Assembly: GCA_003541285.1 (NCBI GenBank) | Contig: DPMS01000344.1 | Span: 1 to 13,878, forward strand | Reading direction: 5' to 3' | Length of the DNA stretch: 13,878 bases | Source: Actinomycetota bacterium | GTDB taxonomy: Bacteria; Actinomycetota; Actinomycetes; Streptosporangiales; Streptosporangiaceae | In this document: in pieces, positions 6,420-12,762 of the stretch | Layout of the letters: every line of letters begins with the position of its first letter | Numbering within the stretch: position 1 is the stretch's first letter | The notes under the pieces: model-generated | Databases searched by the model: none | Told to the model about the DNA's origin: nothing | What the model saw: the letters and a program-made list of their open reading frames with translations, nothing else | Made by a program: the position numbers and the translations under genes

Positions 6420-7269
6420 CCGTCCCGCCGGTGACCCGCCGCCGCGCCCGGACAGCCTGACCGGGCAGCCGCTACCGGGCGACGCGGGGCGCCCCCCGCC
6501 GGTCCTGCGCCTCCAGGAGGTCGCGGCGGGTTACGGGGCCGCTGCGATCGTGTCCGGCGTGAGCATTAGTGCCGGGCCCGGGGAAGTGGTCTCGGTCATC
6601 GGGCCGAACGGCGCCGGCAAGTCCACCTTGCTCAAGGCCGTGACCGGCAGGCTTCCGGTCATGACCGGCACGGTCACGTTCGGTAGTCGCGACATAACGA
6701 ACATGCGTGGGCATCGTCTTGCCCGGATGGGACTGGGTTTCGTCCCGCAGACCAAGGACGTGTTCGACACCTTGACCGTGACCGAGAACCTGGAGATGGG
6801 TGGGTACCTGCTCACGAAGCCTCAGCTCACCGCCAGGATCGAGGCGGTGCTGTCGACCTTCCCCGCGCTGGCGGAAATGCGTTCCAGGACCGCAAGCAAG
6901 CTCAGCGGGGGCGAGCGGAAGATGCTTGCGATAGCGCGGGTCCTGATGCTCGAACCGGCCGTTCTCGTCCTTGACGAGCCGACCTCCAACTTGTCACCGG
7001 ACCTGTCCCGGGCGGTGTTGCGGGATCAGGTGCGGCGTCTCGCTGACTCCGGCACCGCCGTGCTCCTGGTCGAGCAGAAGGCGTTCGAGGCGCTCGGGGT
7101 GTCCGACTGGGCCTACATTCTCGTCGCGGGGCGGATCGAGATCGCCGGCCCGGCCAGCGAGATTGTCGCCCGTCCCGACATCCGCCAGGTCTTTCTCGGC
7201 CAATCCGTCCAGGATGCTACGCCTGGGTCTCCCGCACACGATCTCAACTCCTCGCCACGCCCATCATGA
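6400..7269 (+). CDS. ABC importer ATPase (LivF-like) with N-terminal extension
   Basis: A 289-residue nucleotide-binding subunit, longer than the usual LivF of about 235-245 residues. The extra length is a roughly 34-residue Pro-rich N-terminal extension plus a short tail. Walker A is GPNGAGKST (68-76), the Q-loop glutamine is Q117, the signature is LSGGE (168-172), and Walker B VLVLD ends at D192 with E193. The switch position is Q226 (LVEQ) where LivG has histidine; Gln in a V-E-Q motif is the LivF norm, so this subunit is not necessarily defective. I saw no better in-frame start that removes the extension, and it overlaps the LivG-like gene by 20 bp. It should form an asymmetric ATPase dimer with the LivG-like protein. 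Confidence 0.92.
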   Translation: MPTSSDSRPAGDPPPRPDSLTGQPLPGDAGRPPPVLRLQEVAAGYGAAAIVSGVSISAGPGEVVSVIGPNGAGKSTLLKAVTGRLPVMTGTVTFGSRDITNMRGHRLARMGLGFVPQTKDVFDTLTVTENLEMGGYLLTKPQLTARIEAVLSTFPALAEMRSRTASKLSGGERKMLAIARVLMLEPAVLVLDEPTSNLSPDLSRAVLRDQVRRLADSGTAVLLVEQKAFEALGVSDWAYILVAGRIEIAGPASEIVARPDIRQVFLGQSVQDATPGSPAHDLNSSPRPS

Positions 7270-7282
7270 GGGTCGAGAAGCC

Positions 7283-8011
7283 ATGAGTGAGACGGGCGAC
7301 CAGGTAGATGGTGCTTCCCGCATGCCGGAAGCCGCCGACGGCCATTCCTCCGGCACGATCAGACAGCCAGCACTGCGAGCAAAAGGCAAATACGTCAGCA
7401 AGAGTGACATGGTGACCGACGCACTCAGAGAACTCATCACCGGCCGGCAGCTTTCCCCCGGCACGCCGCTTCGCCAGCGCGATCTTGCCGAACAGTTTGA
7501 GGTGAGCTACACGCCCGTGCGGGAGGCGCTCCGGCGCCTCGAGTCGGAGGGCCTCGTGGTCACAGACGTGCACCGGGGAGCCACGGTCGCGCGTACCGAG
7601 TCAGAGGAAATGGAAGAGAACTACCGGATCCTGGCCGCGCTGGAAGCATTGGCCGGAAGTCTGGCTGTGTCCAAGATGACCAGCGAGGACCTCGCGGAAA
7701 TCGAAGCCTTCTACCGGCAGGTCGCCACATGCCAGCCGGATGACGATCGGCTGGCGGAACTCAATCGGCAGTTCCACTTCCGAATCTACGAGTGTGCGCG
7801 CTCGCCGATGCTTCTTCTGCTCATGCGACTACTGTGGCGGTCGTTCCCACGCGGACCTCAAGCAGGCCGACCACACCAGGAATCACTCCAGCAGCATGCG
7901 CAGCTGGTCGAGGCGCTGAAGCGCCGAGACGAGGAAGAGGTAGCTGCCATCATCCGGGAGCATGTCCTCGGCAGCATCAAGTACCTGCCGCAGCAAGAGC
8001 CACGCCCATGA
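7283..8011 (+). CDS. GntR family regulator, FCD (FadR C-terminal) type
   Basis: A 242-residue cytoplasmic DNA-binding regulator. A disordered N-terminal 35 residues precede the winged helix (about 41-105), including the recognition-helix stretch DLAEQFEVSYTPVREALRRLESEGLV. The all-helical FCD effector domain (about 112-235) contains three histidines in the usual metal/ligand positions: H165 (QFHFRIY), H205 (QQHAQLVEAL) and H227 (REHVLGSI). FCD regulators generally bind carboxylates or amino acid-like catabolic substrates and repress the adjacent operon. It begins 13 bp after the last ATPase stop with a modest GAGAAG, so it is probably co-transcribed and autoregulatory. Plausible operators are the AT-rich site near 1300 and the dyad at 2389-2406, neither proven. 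Confidence 0.92.
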   Translation: MSETGDQVDGASRMPEAADGHSSGTIRQPALRAKGKYVSKSDMVTDALRELITGRQLSPGTPLRQRDLAEQFEVSYTPVREALRRLESEGLVVTDVHRGATVARTESEEMEENYRILAALEALAGSLAVSKMTSEDLAEIEAFYRQVATCQPDDDRLAELNRQFHFRIYECARSPMLLLLMRLLWRSFPRGPQAGRPHQESLQQHAQLVEALKRRDEEEVAAIIREHVLGSIKYLPQQEPRP

Positions 8012-8149
8012 TCGCGGACGGCCCGGCAATGGAGGCCGCTGGCAACGAGGCGGGCACGTCGGCACTGGCCCCTCCGTGGTGACCGGCGGGGACCGCCTGG
8101 GCATGGTCGGCCTTTCCCAGGCCTACCTTTCCGGCCAGCTAAAAGACCT
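8008..8149 (+). pseudogene. 5' remnant of a gene coupled to gntR, frameshifted and cut by IS630
   Basis: An ATG (8008-8010) overlaps the gntR stop in the ATGA arrangement used elsewhere in this operon. It encodes only 24 residues (MIADGPAMEAAGNEAGTS...). The TGG TGA ending it at 8077-8082 lies next to a second open frame that continues SVVTGGDRLGMVGLSQAYLSG, and that frame runs straight into the IS630-type sequence, where it stops. This pattern fits the start of a further operon gene that suffered a frameshift near 8080 and was then truncated by the insertion. The GLSQAYLSGQL wording resembles an amidase/GatA N-terminal helix, but too little is left to claim that. Confidence 0.4.
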
Positions 8150-9170
8150 TTAATTCGTAGTGTCCGCTGGGCGTTCGATCTGGTCCAAGGCCAGCCTGGT
8201 TCCGGCGGGGCAGCCTTCGATGAGGCCGGGCTGGTACTGGATCTTCTTCAGGCCGTGCCAGATGACCTGGACCAGGTGGCCGGGGCTGGCGGCAGCCCGG
8301 TTGGCCAGCACGCCGCCCGTGAGCACCGGCCAGATCCCTCAACTGAATTAAGGTCAGGCGCATAAGCGGGCAGCCGGAACACCCGCAGCCAGGCCCGGGC
8401 ACCGGTGAAGGCGCGCAGCTCAGCACGCATGTGCACGCTGAGGTTATCCCACACCAGCACGACGTTCCCGCCGTGCGGCTGGTAGTGCGCGGCGATCAGC
8501 AGGTCCCGGTACTCGGTCCAGGTGAACGCCCTGGCTTCGCTCTTGCGGCCGCGGTAGCAGTGCAGCCGGTAGATCAGCCGGCTGCGGCGGCCGGGCCGGT
8601 AGCAGGCCAGCCCGGCGACCGAGACGTGCCCGGTGCCGCCGCCGCGGACCCGGATGACCGGGGTGATCCCGCGCCGCCCCCAGGTCCGGGACCGGGGCGG
8701 CCTCAGCGACTGGCCGCATTCGTCTTCGAAGACGATCCAGCCGCCGAGGGCCGCGGCCGTACTTTCATCCGCGGCCAGGTCTCCTTCTTCCACACCTCGA
8801 CCGCGCCGTCGTCGCGTTCGATGGCCCGCCGCGCGCCCAGCTGGCAGGTCCAGCCACGGCGGCGTGGCAGGTACCAGATCCCCGGGATGGTGTACTGCAC
8901 CCGGAACTCTCCGGCGGCCAGGTCCCGGACGCGGGCCAGCGTCCACCGCTGATCCTGCCAGCCAGCAGCCAGCGGCCCGGCATCCAGCACCACGTCCAGC
9001 GCCGCCAGTTGCTCCTCATCGAGCCGGCACCGCGCCGCCTGCCCGCGCGAGGCCACCCCGGCCGGCCCGCCGGCCTGCCAGGCCTGCCGCCACCGCCGCA
9101 CCGACCGCTCACTGACCCGCAGCCCCACGGCGATCACCGCAGCCCTGGCCCGGATCGCCTCCGCCGACGG
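8140..9170 (-). mobile_element. Degenerate IS630-type insertion sequence, one end missing
   Basis: The extent is approximate. The element carries a minus-strand transposase pseudogene. Its left edge probably lies at the TA in CTAAAAGACC (8140-8149), consistent with IS630 insertion at TA dinucleotides. I found no matching inverted copy of that end on the right, where the methyltransferase gene begins within about 40 bp of the last transposase similarity. The right end, including the transposase N-terminus, therefore seems deleted. Confidence 0.55.
8150..9161 (-). pseudogene. IS630-family transposase with two frameshifts
   Basis: Read on the minus strand, the first part (about 9161 down to 8763) encodes the HTH end LRVSERSVRRWRQAWQAGG and the linker DQRWTLARVRDLAAGEF...ERDDGAVEVWKKETWPRMK. 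A -1 shift near 8763 is then needed to enter the catalytic frame, which carries WIVFEDECGQSLRPPRSRTWG (first acidic residue), VLVWDNLSVH (second) and YAPDLNSVEG (third). After VEG, one base appears missing near 8336. A further shift restores GVLANRAAASPGHLVQVIWHG and a tail ending at TAA (8150-8152). The N-terminus before the HTH is lost. DLNS instead of the usual DLNP also shows decay. Some IS630 elements use programmed frameshifting, but no slippery heptamer is present at 8763 and the second break looks like a plain deletion. Not active. Confidence 0.85.
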
Positions 9171-9197
9171 CGAGGGAGTGCCGGCCAGAATGGGGTC

Positions 9198-9833
9198 GTG
9201 CGGGACTGGGTGGAGTGGCATCAGGCCTATGAGGATCCGGCGTCGGGGCTGAGCGCGCGGCTGCGCAGTGTCCGGCAGCACCTGGCACGGGCGGTCGGCC
9301 AGGCACCACCCGGCCCGGTACGGCTGGTCAGCCTGTGCGCCGGGCAGGGGCATGACGTGATCGGCGTGCTGGGGGATCATCCGCGCCGCGACGAGGTGAC
9401 CGCGGTCCTGGTCGAATCCGACCCCCGGAACGCCGAACTGGCCCGCCGCCGGGCCGCGGCGGCCGGGTTGGCGCAGGTGACGGTGCGCCAGGCGGACGCG
9501 AGCCAGCCGGGGACGTTCGCTGATGCCCTGCCCGCGGACGTTCTGCTGCTGTGCGGCATCTTCGGCAACGTCAGCGACGATGACATCGAGCGCACCGTGG
9601 CGGCGTCCCCGGCGTTGTGCGCGGCGGGCGCGACGGTGATCTGGACGCGGCATCGCCGGCCGCCGGACCTGACCCCGCGCATCCGCGGCTGGTTCACCGG
9701 CGCCGGCTTCGAGGAGGTGGCCTTCGACACCCTGGACACCATCACGCTGGCGGGGGTCGGTGTCGGCCGGCTCCGCCGCCCCTCCCACGCCGGCCTGCCC
9801 TCCGGGCCGCTGTTCGCCTTCCGCCAGACATGA
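9198..9833 (+). CDS. Class I SAM-dependent methyltransferase
   Basis: A 211-residue protein, apparently complete. It opens with RDWVEWHQAYEDPASGLSARL and has the SAM-binding motif I VRLVSLCAGQGHDVIGVL (about residues 35-52), an acidic motif II AVLVESDPRNAELARRRA that should bind the ribose, a third-strand region with QADASQPG, and ADVLLLCGIFGNVSDDDIERT. The later VIWTRHRRPPDLTPRIRGWF...AGFEEVAF segment is typical of this actinobacterial methyltransferase group; the substrate is unknown. GTG 9198 is the first start that fits where similarity begins. No good ribosome-binding site precedes it, and upstream DNA is IS630 debris, so the native promoter may be lost. Codon use is strongly GC3-rich, consistent with a functional gene. 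Confidence 0.82.
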   Translation: MRDWVEWHQAYEDPASGLSARLRSVRQHLARAVGQAPPGPVRLVSLCAGQGHDVIGVLGDHPRRDEVTAVLVESDPRNAELARRRAAAAGLAQVTVRQADASQPGTFADALPADVLLLCGIFGNVSDDDIERTVAASPALCAAGATVIWTRHRRPPDLTPRIRGWFTGAGFEEVAFDTLDTITLAGVGVGRLRRPSHAGLPSGPLFAFRQT

Positions 9834-10006
9834 ACCTGAACCAGCATGCTGTCGGCGGCATGAGAGTGCGACCGGTCAAGGGTCATGTGAGTGCGTTCGC
9901 AGGAACCCAGATCCGCCTTCATTCTGCGCAGCGTTTCAGCCAACAGATTGGACAAATAGTGCGCTCAGATCAGGCGACCACGGGCCCAGTATCTGATCTT
10001 ACCCAG

Positions 10007-10204
10007 TTACCGCCGCCGGAAGGCCCGCGTGATGCCCGCCGCGACTGCGGTTGCCAGCACCCAGCCGAATATGATCATCAGCCAGATGAGTGTCATGAGG
10101 AGCACGCCCCCTGATTTCGTCGCGTCCGGCAGCCAGTTGGCTGTCTCGCGGAGGTCGAGGCCAGGGATCAGGAGCTGGAAAGCGTATGGGAAGGGATAGA
10201 AGGG
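10007..10204 (-). pseudogene. C-terminal stub of an actinobacterial membrane protein
   Basis: The minus frame ending at TAA (10007-10009) encodes PFYPFPYAFQLLIPGLDLRE..., then one strong transmembrane helix (LLMTLIWLMIIFGWVLATAVAAG) and a basic ITRAFRRR tail. The pattern, a YxxxLLIPxxDL motif followed by a GWVLAT-type last helix, is one I associate with the extreme C-terminus of long actinobacterial membrane-anchored proteins, some loosely named membrane-associated oxidoreductases. Recognisable sequence stops abruptly near 10204, where the next plus-strand gene begins. It is most likely a truncated 3' stub. Alternatively, a start at GTG or ATG near 10096 could give a roughly 29-residue single-helix peptide. 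No function is claimed. Confidence 0.45.
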
Positions 10205-11085
10205 CCGACGCTGGACACTTCGACATGGCATGGGACGACGCGCGGGGCAGCCAGCCGATCTGGCTGCGCTACCTTGAACACGACCGATCCGTAGCCGATC
10301 AGGTTCACCGCTGGCTGATGTACCAGCCCCTTGAGGAAGAGGAAGCATTCCTGGCTGCCAACCCCCAGTTGGTCAGCGAAGAAACCGAAGCCGTGCTGGA
10401 CCATCTGATCGACGACAACCCCGGGAACCGCTGGCTTCACGTCCACCGCGACATCATCCGGGCCGCTCGTGCGCAGAGCATCGAGTACGCCTATGCGCAA
10501 CACCGAGAGCTGGTCTGGCGAGAAGGGACGGCAAGAGCCATAGCCGCATGGATCAGCGCTGCCGAAGAAGAACTCCAGGGCGTTCTGGCAGAAGAAAGAG
10601 CGCTGCTCCTGAGCGACGAAGCCGCGAAGCAAGCTGAGGACATGCTCGCGACGAGCATGCGCACCCCCGACCTCATCTGGCGGATCGGCCTTCTTACCCT
10701 GTGCCGGTGCGATGGCGCGCAAGCTGCCTTCCAGATCTCAGACGACCTGGAGGCACTCCGCCGTCCCCCGGGCAGGCGCGCCCTGACCGAGCTGCGGCCC
10801 CGTGATCTTGCAATGGCCCGCATCCGCGCTGGGCGTGACCCCGACGACCCGGAAGCCGCCTTCGTTCACGCCGTGCTCGCGCTCGCCGTCGGCCACGCCG
10901 GCGAGGCCGGCGAAGCGATCACCCGCTGCGCCAAGACGTCCACGTCTTGGGACCGCCGGGCCAGGGCTGCCGACCTCACCGAACTGACCGCAATCCGCCC
11001 CGACCTCGAAGCCGGGCTGACGTGGCTGCGATCGATCATGGCAGTGTCAGATCACGCCACCGCCGCGGCACCCAGATCACCCTGA
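10186..11085 (+). CDS. Helical (TPR-like) hypothetical protein
   Basis: A 299-residue soluble, strongly alpha-helical and acidic protein with no signal peptide or membrane segment. Residues about 47-105 (EEEEAFLAANPQLVSEETEAVLDHLIDDNPGN...RDIIRAARAQSIEYAYAQ) resemble helical segments I associate with actinobacterial CHAT- or TPR-containing proteins. Residues about 205-285 form another helix-rich stretch (RDLAMARIRAG...AAFVHAVLALAVGHAGEAGEAI). No catalytic motif is visible. ATG 10186 would overlap the membrane-protein stub on the other strand; ATG 10225 (MAWDDARG...) removes the overlap and fits where the protein-like sequence starts. The gene may itself be 5'-truncated at the same junction. 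Neighbours give no functional hint. Confidence 0.6.
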   Translation: MGRDRRADAGHFDMAWDDARGSQPIWLRYLEHDRSVADQVHRWLMYQPLEEEEAFLAANPQLVSEETEAVLDHLIDDNPGNRWLHVHRDIIRAARAQSIEYAYAQHRELVWREGTARAIAAWISAAEEELQGVLAEERALLLSDEAAKQAEDMLATSMRTPDLIWRIGLLTLCRCDGAQAAFQISDDLEALRRPPGRRALTELRPRDLAMARIRAGRDPDDPEAAFVHAVLALAVGHAGEAGEAITRCAKTSTSWDRRARAADLTELTAIRPDLEAGLTWLRSIMAVSDHATAAAPRSP

Positions 11086-11256
11086 TCAGCACGGACATCG
11101 GCCGACATCAGCGGCGAGCCTAGAGCCGTACAGGCGGGACTGCGCGCGCGTTCGACTTCACGTCCGCCAGGCTGTGTGTTCAGATTTGCGGGAGCTCCTC
11201 GCGGGCCGGAATCCGGCGCCTGGTCACGCTGGCCCGGCGATGGCTGCGCGGCGTAG

Positions 11257-11425
11257 TACACCCAAGCTCATGCCGCCCGGGCCTGGGCCGCTGAGGAGAT
11301 CACCTGGGGAATCTTCAACATCCCCGAGCGCCAGGTCGGCAAGCTTAGGCGATGTTGCGGGTCTGGACGTCATCGAGCTGGGCTGCGGCACCGCGTACTT
11401 CTCCGCCTGGCTGGCCCGCCGCGTA
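11257..11425 (+). pseudogene. Stub of a second SAM methyltransferase family, frameshifted
   Basis: Directly after an in-frame TAG (11254-11256) the plus strand encodes YTQAHAARAWAAEEITWGIF and NIPERQVGKL. A one-base shift near 11343 then gives GDVAGLDVIELGCGTAYFSAWLARR, the classical SAM motif I of a common actinobacterial class I methyltransferase with the EEITWG signature. Similarity ends near 11425, where the remaining two thirds should follow. The fragment is thus broken inside and truncated at both ends. It is a different family from the methyltransferase at 9198. It occupies part of the 11086-11668 interval, in which I find no intact gene. Confidence 0.7.
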
Positions 11426-11437
11426 AAGGCCAGTCTT

Positions 11438-11484
11438 CCTGGCACTGGGAATTGCGGCTCCGACGCGGCGAGGCCAGTGCCGGG
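11438..11484. repeat. 11-bp inverted repeat just after the methyltransferase stub
   Basis: CCTGGCACTGG (11438-11448) and CCAGTGCCGGG (11474-11484) pair with one G-U/T mismatch around a 25-nt spacer. The pair lies immediately past the point where methyltransferase similarity is lost. It could be an element end, a recombination scar or a weak terminator; no T-run follows. Confidence 0.4.
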
Positions 11485-11489
11485 TGGTC

Positions 11490-11668
11490 GCTTGCGCCAC
11501 ATGACATTCCCGTTGAGTCGAGATGATCGATCAAGCTCGCGTGGATCCAGCCGCTTGATCCCCCGTTCGAGGACCCGATCGTAGCGCCGGCCGTTCGGAT
11601 CGAGGCCCGGCCGTCTTGAGGTCCGGCCGGTGGACGTCGTGGTCGCCACGACCTGCTCGCCGACGGCC
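11490..11668 (-). other. Coding-like open stretch downstream of the SDR gene, unidentified
   Basis: On the minus strand, after the SDR stop, one frame stays open with GC-rich third positions. It encodes a stretch containing GLDPNGRRYDRVLERGIKRL and DPRELDRSSRLNGNVMWRK. It has no clear start of its own and continues antisense over the methyltransferase stub. I do not recognise it; it may be the remains of a gene once following the SDR gene, or chance. Confidence 0.2.
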
Positions 11669-12652
11669 CTAGCCAGCAGCTTCACGGGCCCGCTGCGCCA
11701 TCGCGCCGAAGAGCGTCCGGTAGTCATAGGCCGCCTCCGGCTGGGCGCGTACTGCCGCGTCGAGCATGCTGGCGTCCTTTCCGACGAGGATTCGCCAGCT
11801 ACCAGACCGGACTCCGTCCAGGATGATGGTCGCCGCCTCGGCTGCTCTGAGCGGCGCCTTGTCCCGAAAGTCGTTCTCCATCTGCGTGAGCGTCCGCCGC
11901 AGGTCCTCCACGGATGCGTCGGCAGGCAGCAAGCCGGCCCTGACAAGTCCGGTCCGCGCGCCGGGCGGGATCAGCTCCTCCAGCTGAGCCTGGCTCATCT
12001 CCGAAGGCTCTGGCAGCCCCTGGGCACGGCGGCTATTCGCGAGGATGTCGGTGCCGACGTGGCCGGGCATCACGACAGCGACCCGTACCTGCGGCGCGTT
12101 GGCCCGCAGGTCTTCGATCAGCGCTTCGGTAAAGCCCTTCACGGCAAACTTCGCCGCCGAATACGCGGTGTTGGGCATGCCGGGTCCCCCCGTTGCCCAG
12201 AAGCCGTCAACGCTGCTGGTGTTCACGAGCACGCCGTCGCCGCTGGCAATGAGCAGCGGCAGGAACGCGCGAGCCACGTAGTACACGCCCCACCAGTCGA
12301 CTGCGAACGTGCGTTCCCAGGCCTCTCTTGGGCCGCGGACAAAGCTGGCGCCTCCGCCGATGCCGGCGTTGCTGAACACCAGGTCAACGTGACCAGCGGA
12401 GTGCTGTTCCAGCAATTCGTCGCGGAACCGCAGGACCTGCTCCTCCTCGGAGACGTCGCAGGAGTGGCCGGTGACCAGCACCCCCGGCGGCGCGTCGGGC
12501 TGCGCCGCCGCCGCCGCGCGTGCGACAGCAGCAGCGTGCCAGTCGCACGCGGCCACCGAGCAGCCCTGCGCGGCAAGCTGGCGGACGAGCTCACGGCCCA
12601 TGCCCGAGCCACCGCCGGTCACCACCGCGAGCTTTCCGGAGAACGACTCCAC
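11669..12652 (-). CDS. SDR family NAD(P)-dependent oxidoreductase
   Basis: A 327-residue cytoplasmic short-chain dehydrogenase/reductase with a Rossmann fold. The cofactor motif is TGGGSGMG (12-19), D37 after the second strand favours NAD over NADP, NAG is at 95-97, the active-site serine is S146/S147, and the catalytic pair is Y164-x3-K168 (YSAAK). The usual helix-4 Asn is replaced in AVDWWGV (D119). The MPGHVGTDI segment (195-203) is the normal substrate-loop entry, and about 60 extra C-terminal residues make it longer than classical 250-residue SDRs. I chose GTG 12652 because GGGAGG (12661-12666) lies 8 nt upstream; GTG 12682 would add ten residues. The substrate is unknown. It is divergent from the broken ORF at 12763. 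Confidence 0.88.
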   Translation of the reverse strand: MESFSGKLAVVTGGGSGMGRELVRQLAAQGCSVAACDWHAAAVARAAAAAQPDAPPGVLVTGHSCDVSEEEQVLRFRDELLEQHSAGHVDLVFSNAGIGGGASFVRGPREAWERTFAVDWWGVYYVARAFLPLLIASGDGVLVNTSSVDGFWATGGPGMPNTAYSAAKFAVKGFTEALIEDLRANAPQVRVAVVMPGHVGTDILANSRRAQGLPEPSEMSQAQLEELIPPGARTGLVRAGLLPADASVEDLRRTLTQMENDFRDKAPLRAAEAATIILDGVRSGSWRILVGKDASMLDAAVRAQPEAAYDYRTLFGAMAQRAREAAG

Positions 12653-12660
12653 CGCCGCCA

Positions 12661-12666
12661 CCTCCC
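12661..12666 (-). promoter_or_regulatory. Shine-Dalgarno deciding the SDR start
   Basis: GGGAGG on the minus strand lies 8 nt before GTG 12652, ahead of the conserved FSGKLAVVTGG beginning. It falls inside the longer ORF from 12682, which argues for the shorter protein. Confidence 0.6.
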
Positions 12667-12703
12667 GCGTCCAGCCCCGCACGATGGCGGTACGGTAGCC
12701 CGT

Positions 12704-12739
12704 CTGGCAGCCCGGGGAAAGCGATACCTGACAGCCCGG
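12704..12739. repeat. Two 12-bp direct repeats in the divergent intergenic region
   Basis: CTGGCAGCCCGG (12704-12715) and CTGACAGCCCGG (12728-12739) match at 11 of 12 positions and are spaced exactly 24 bp start to start, a little over two helical turns. They lie between the SDR start (12652, minus) and the ATG at 12763 (plus), where a shared regulator could bind. Chance occurrence in GC-rich DNA is possible. Confidence 0.4.
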
Positions 12740-12762
12740 CGACCGCCGTAGCCTGAGCGCTC

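Noticed and set aside
6670..7080. Gln instead of His at the switch position of the LivF-like ATPase as a defect
   Set aside because: A V-E-Q motif is usual in LivF-type subunits, so it is not evidence of inactivation.
6971..7282. N-terminal extension of the GntR ORF
   Set aside because: It overlaps the LivF-like gene in another frame, has Arg/Pro/Ser-rich shadow composition, and the regulator domain starts after ATG 7283.
8755..8775. Programmed -1 frameshift site in the IS630 transposase
   Set aside because: The region has only AAA, with no X-XXY-YYZ heptamer in the required frame, and a second unrelated frame break exists downstream, so decay is simpler.
9222..9788. Minus-strand N-terminal part of the 361-codon frame ending in the transposase
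   Set aside because: It is antisense to the methyltransferase; transposase similarity begins only near 9161.
11205..11217. GCCGGAATCCGGC palindrome as a terminator
   Set aside because: The perfect dyad leaves almost no loop and has no T-run; in GC-rich DNA a 6-bp arm is not significant.
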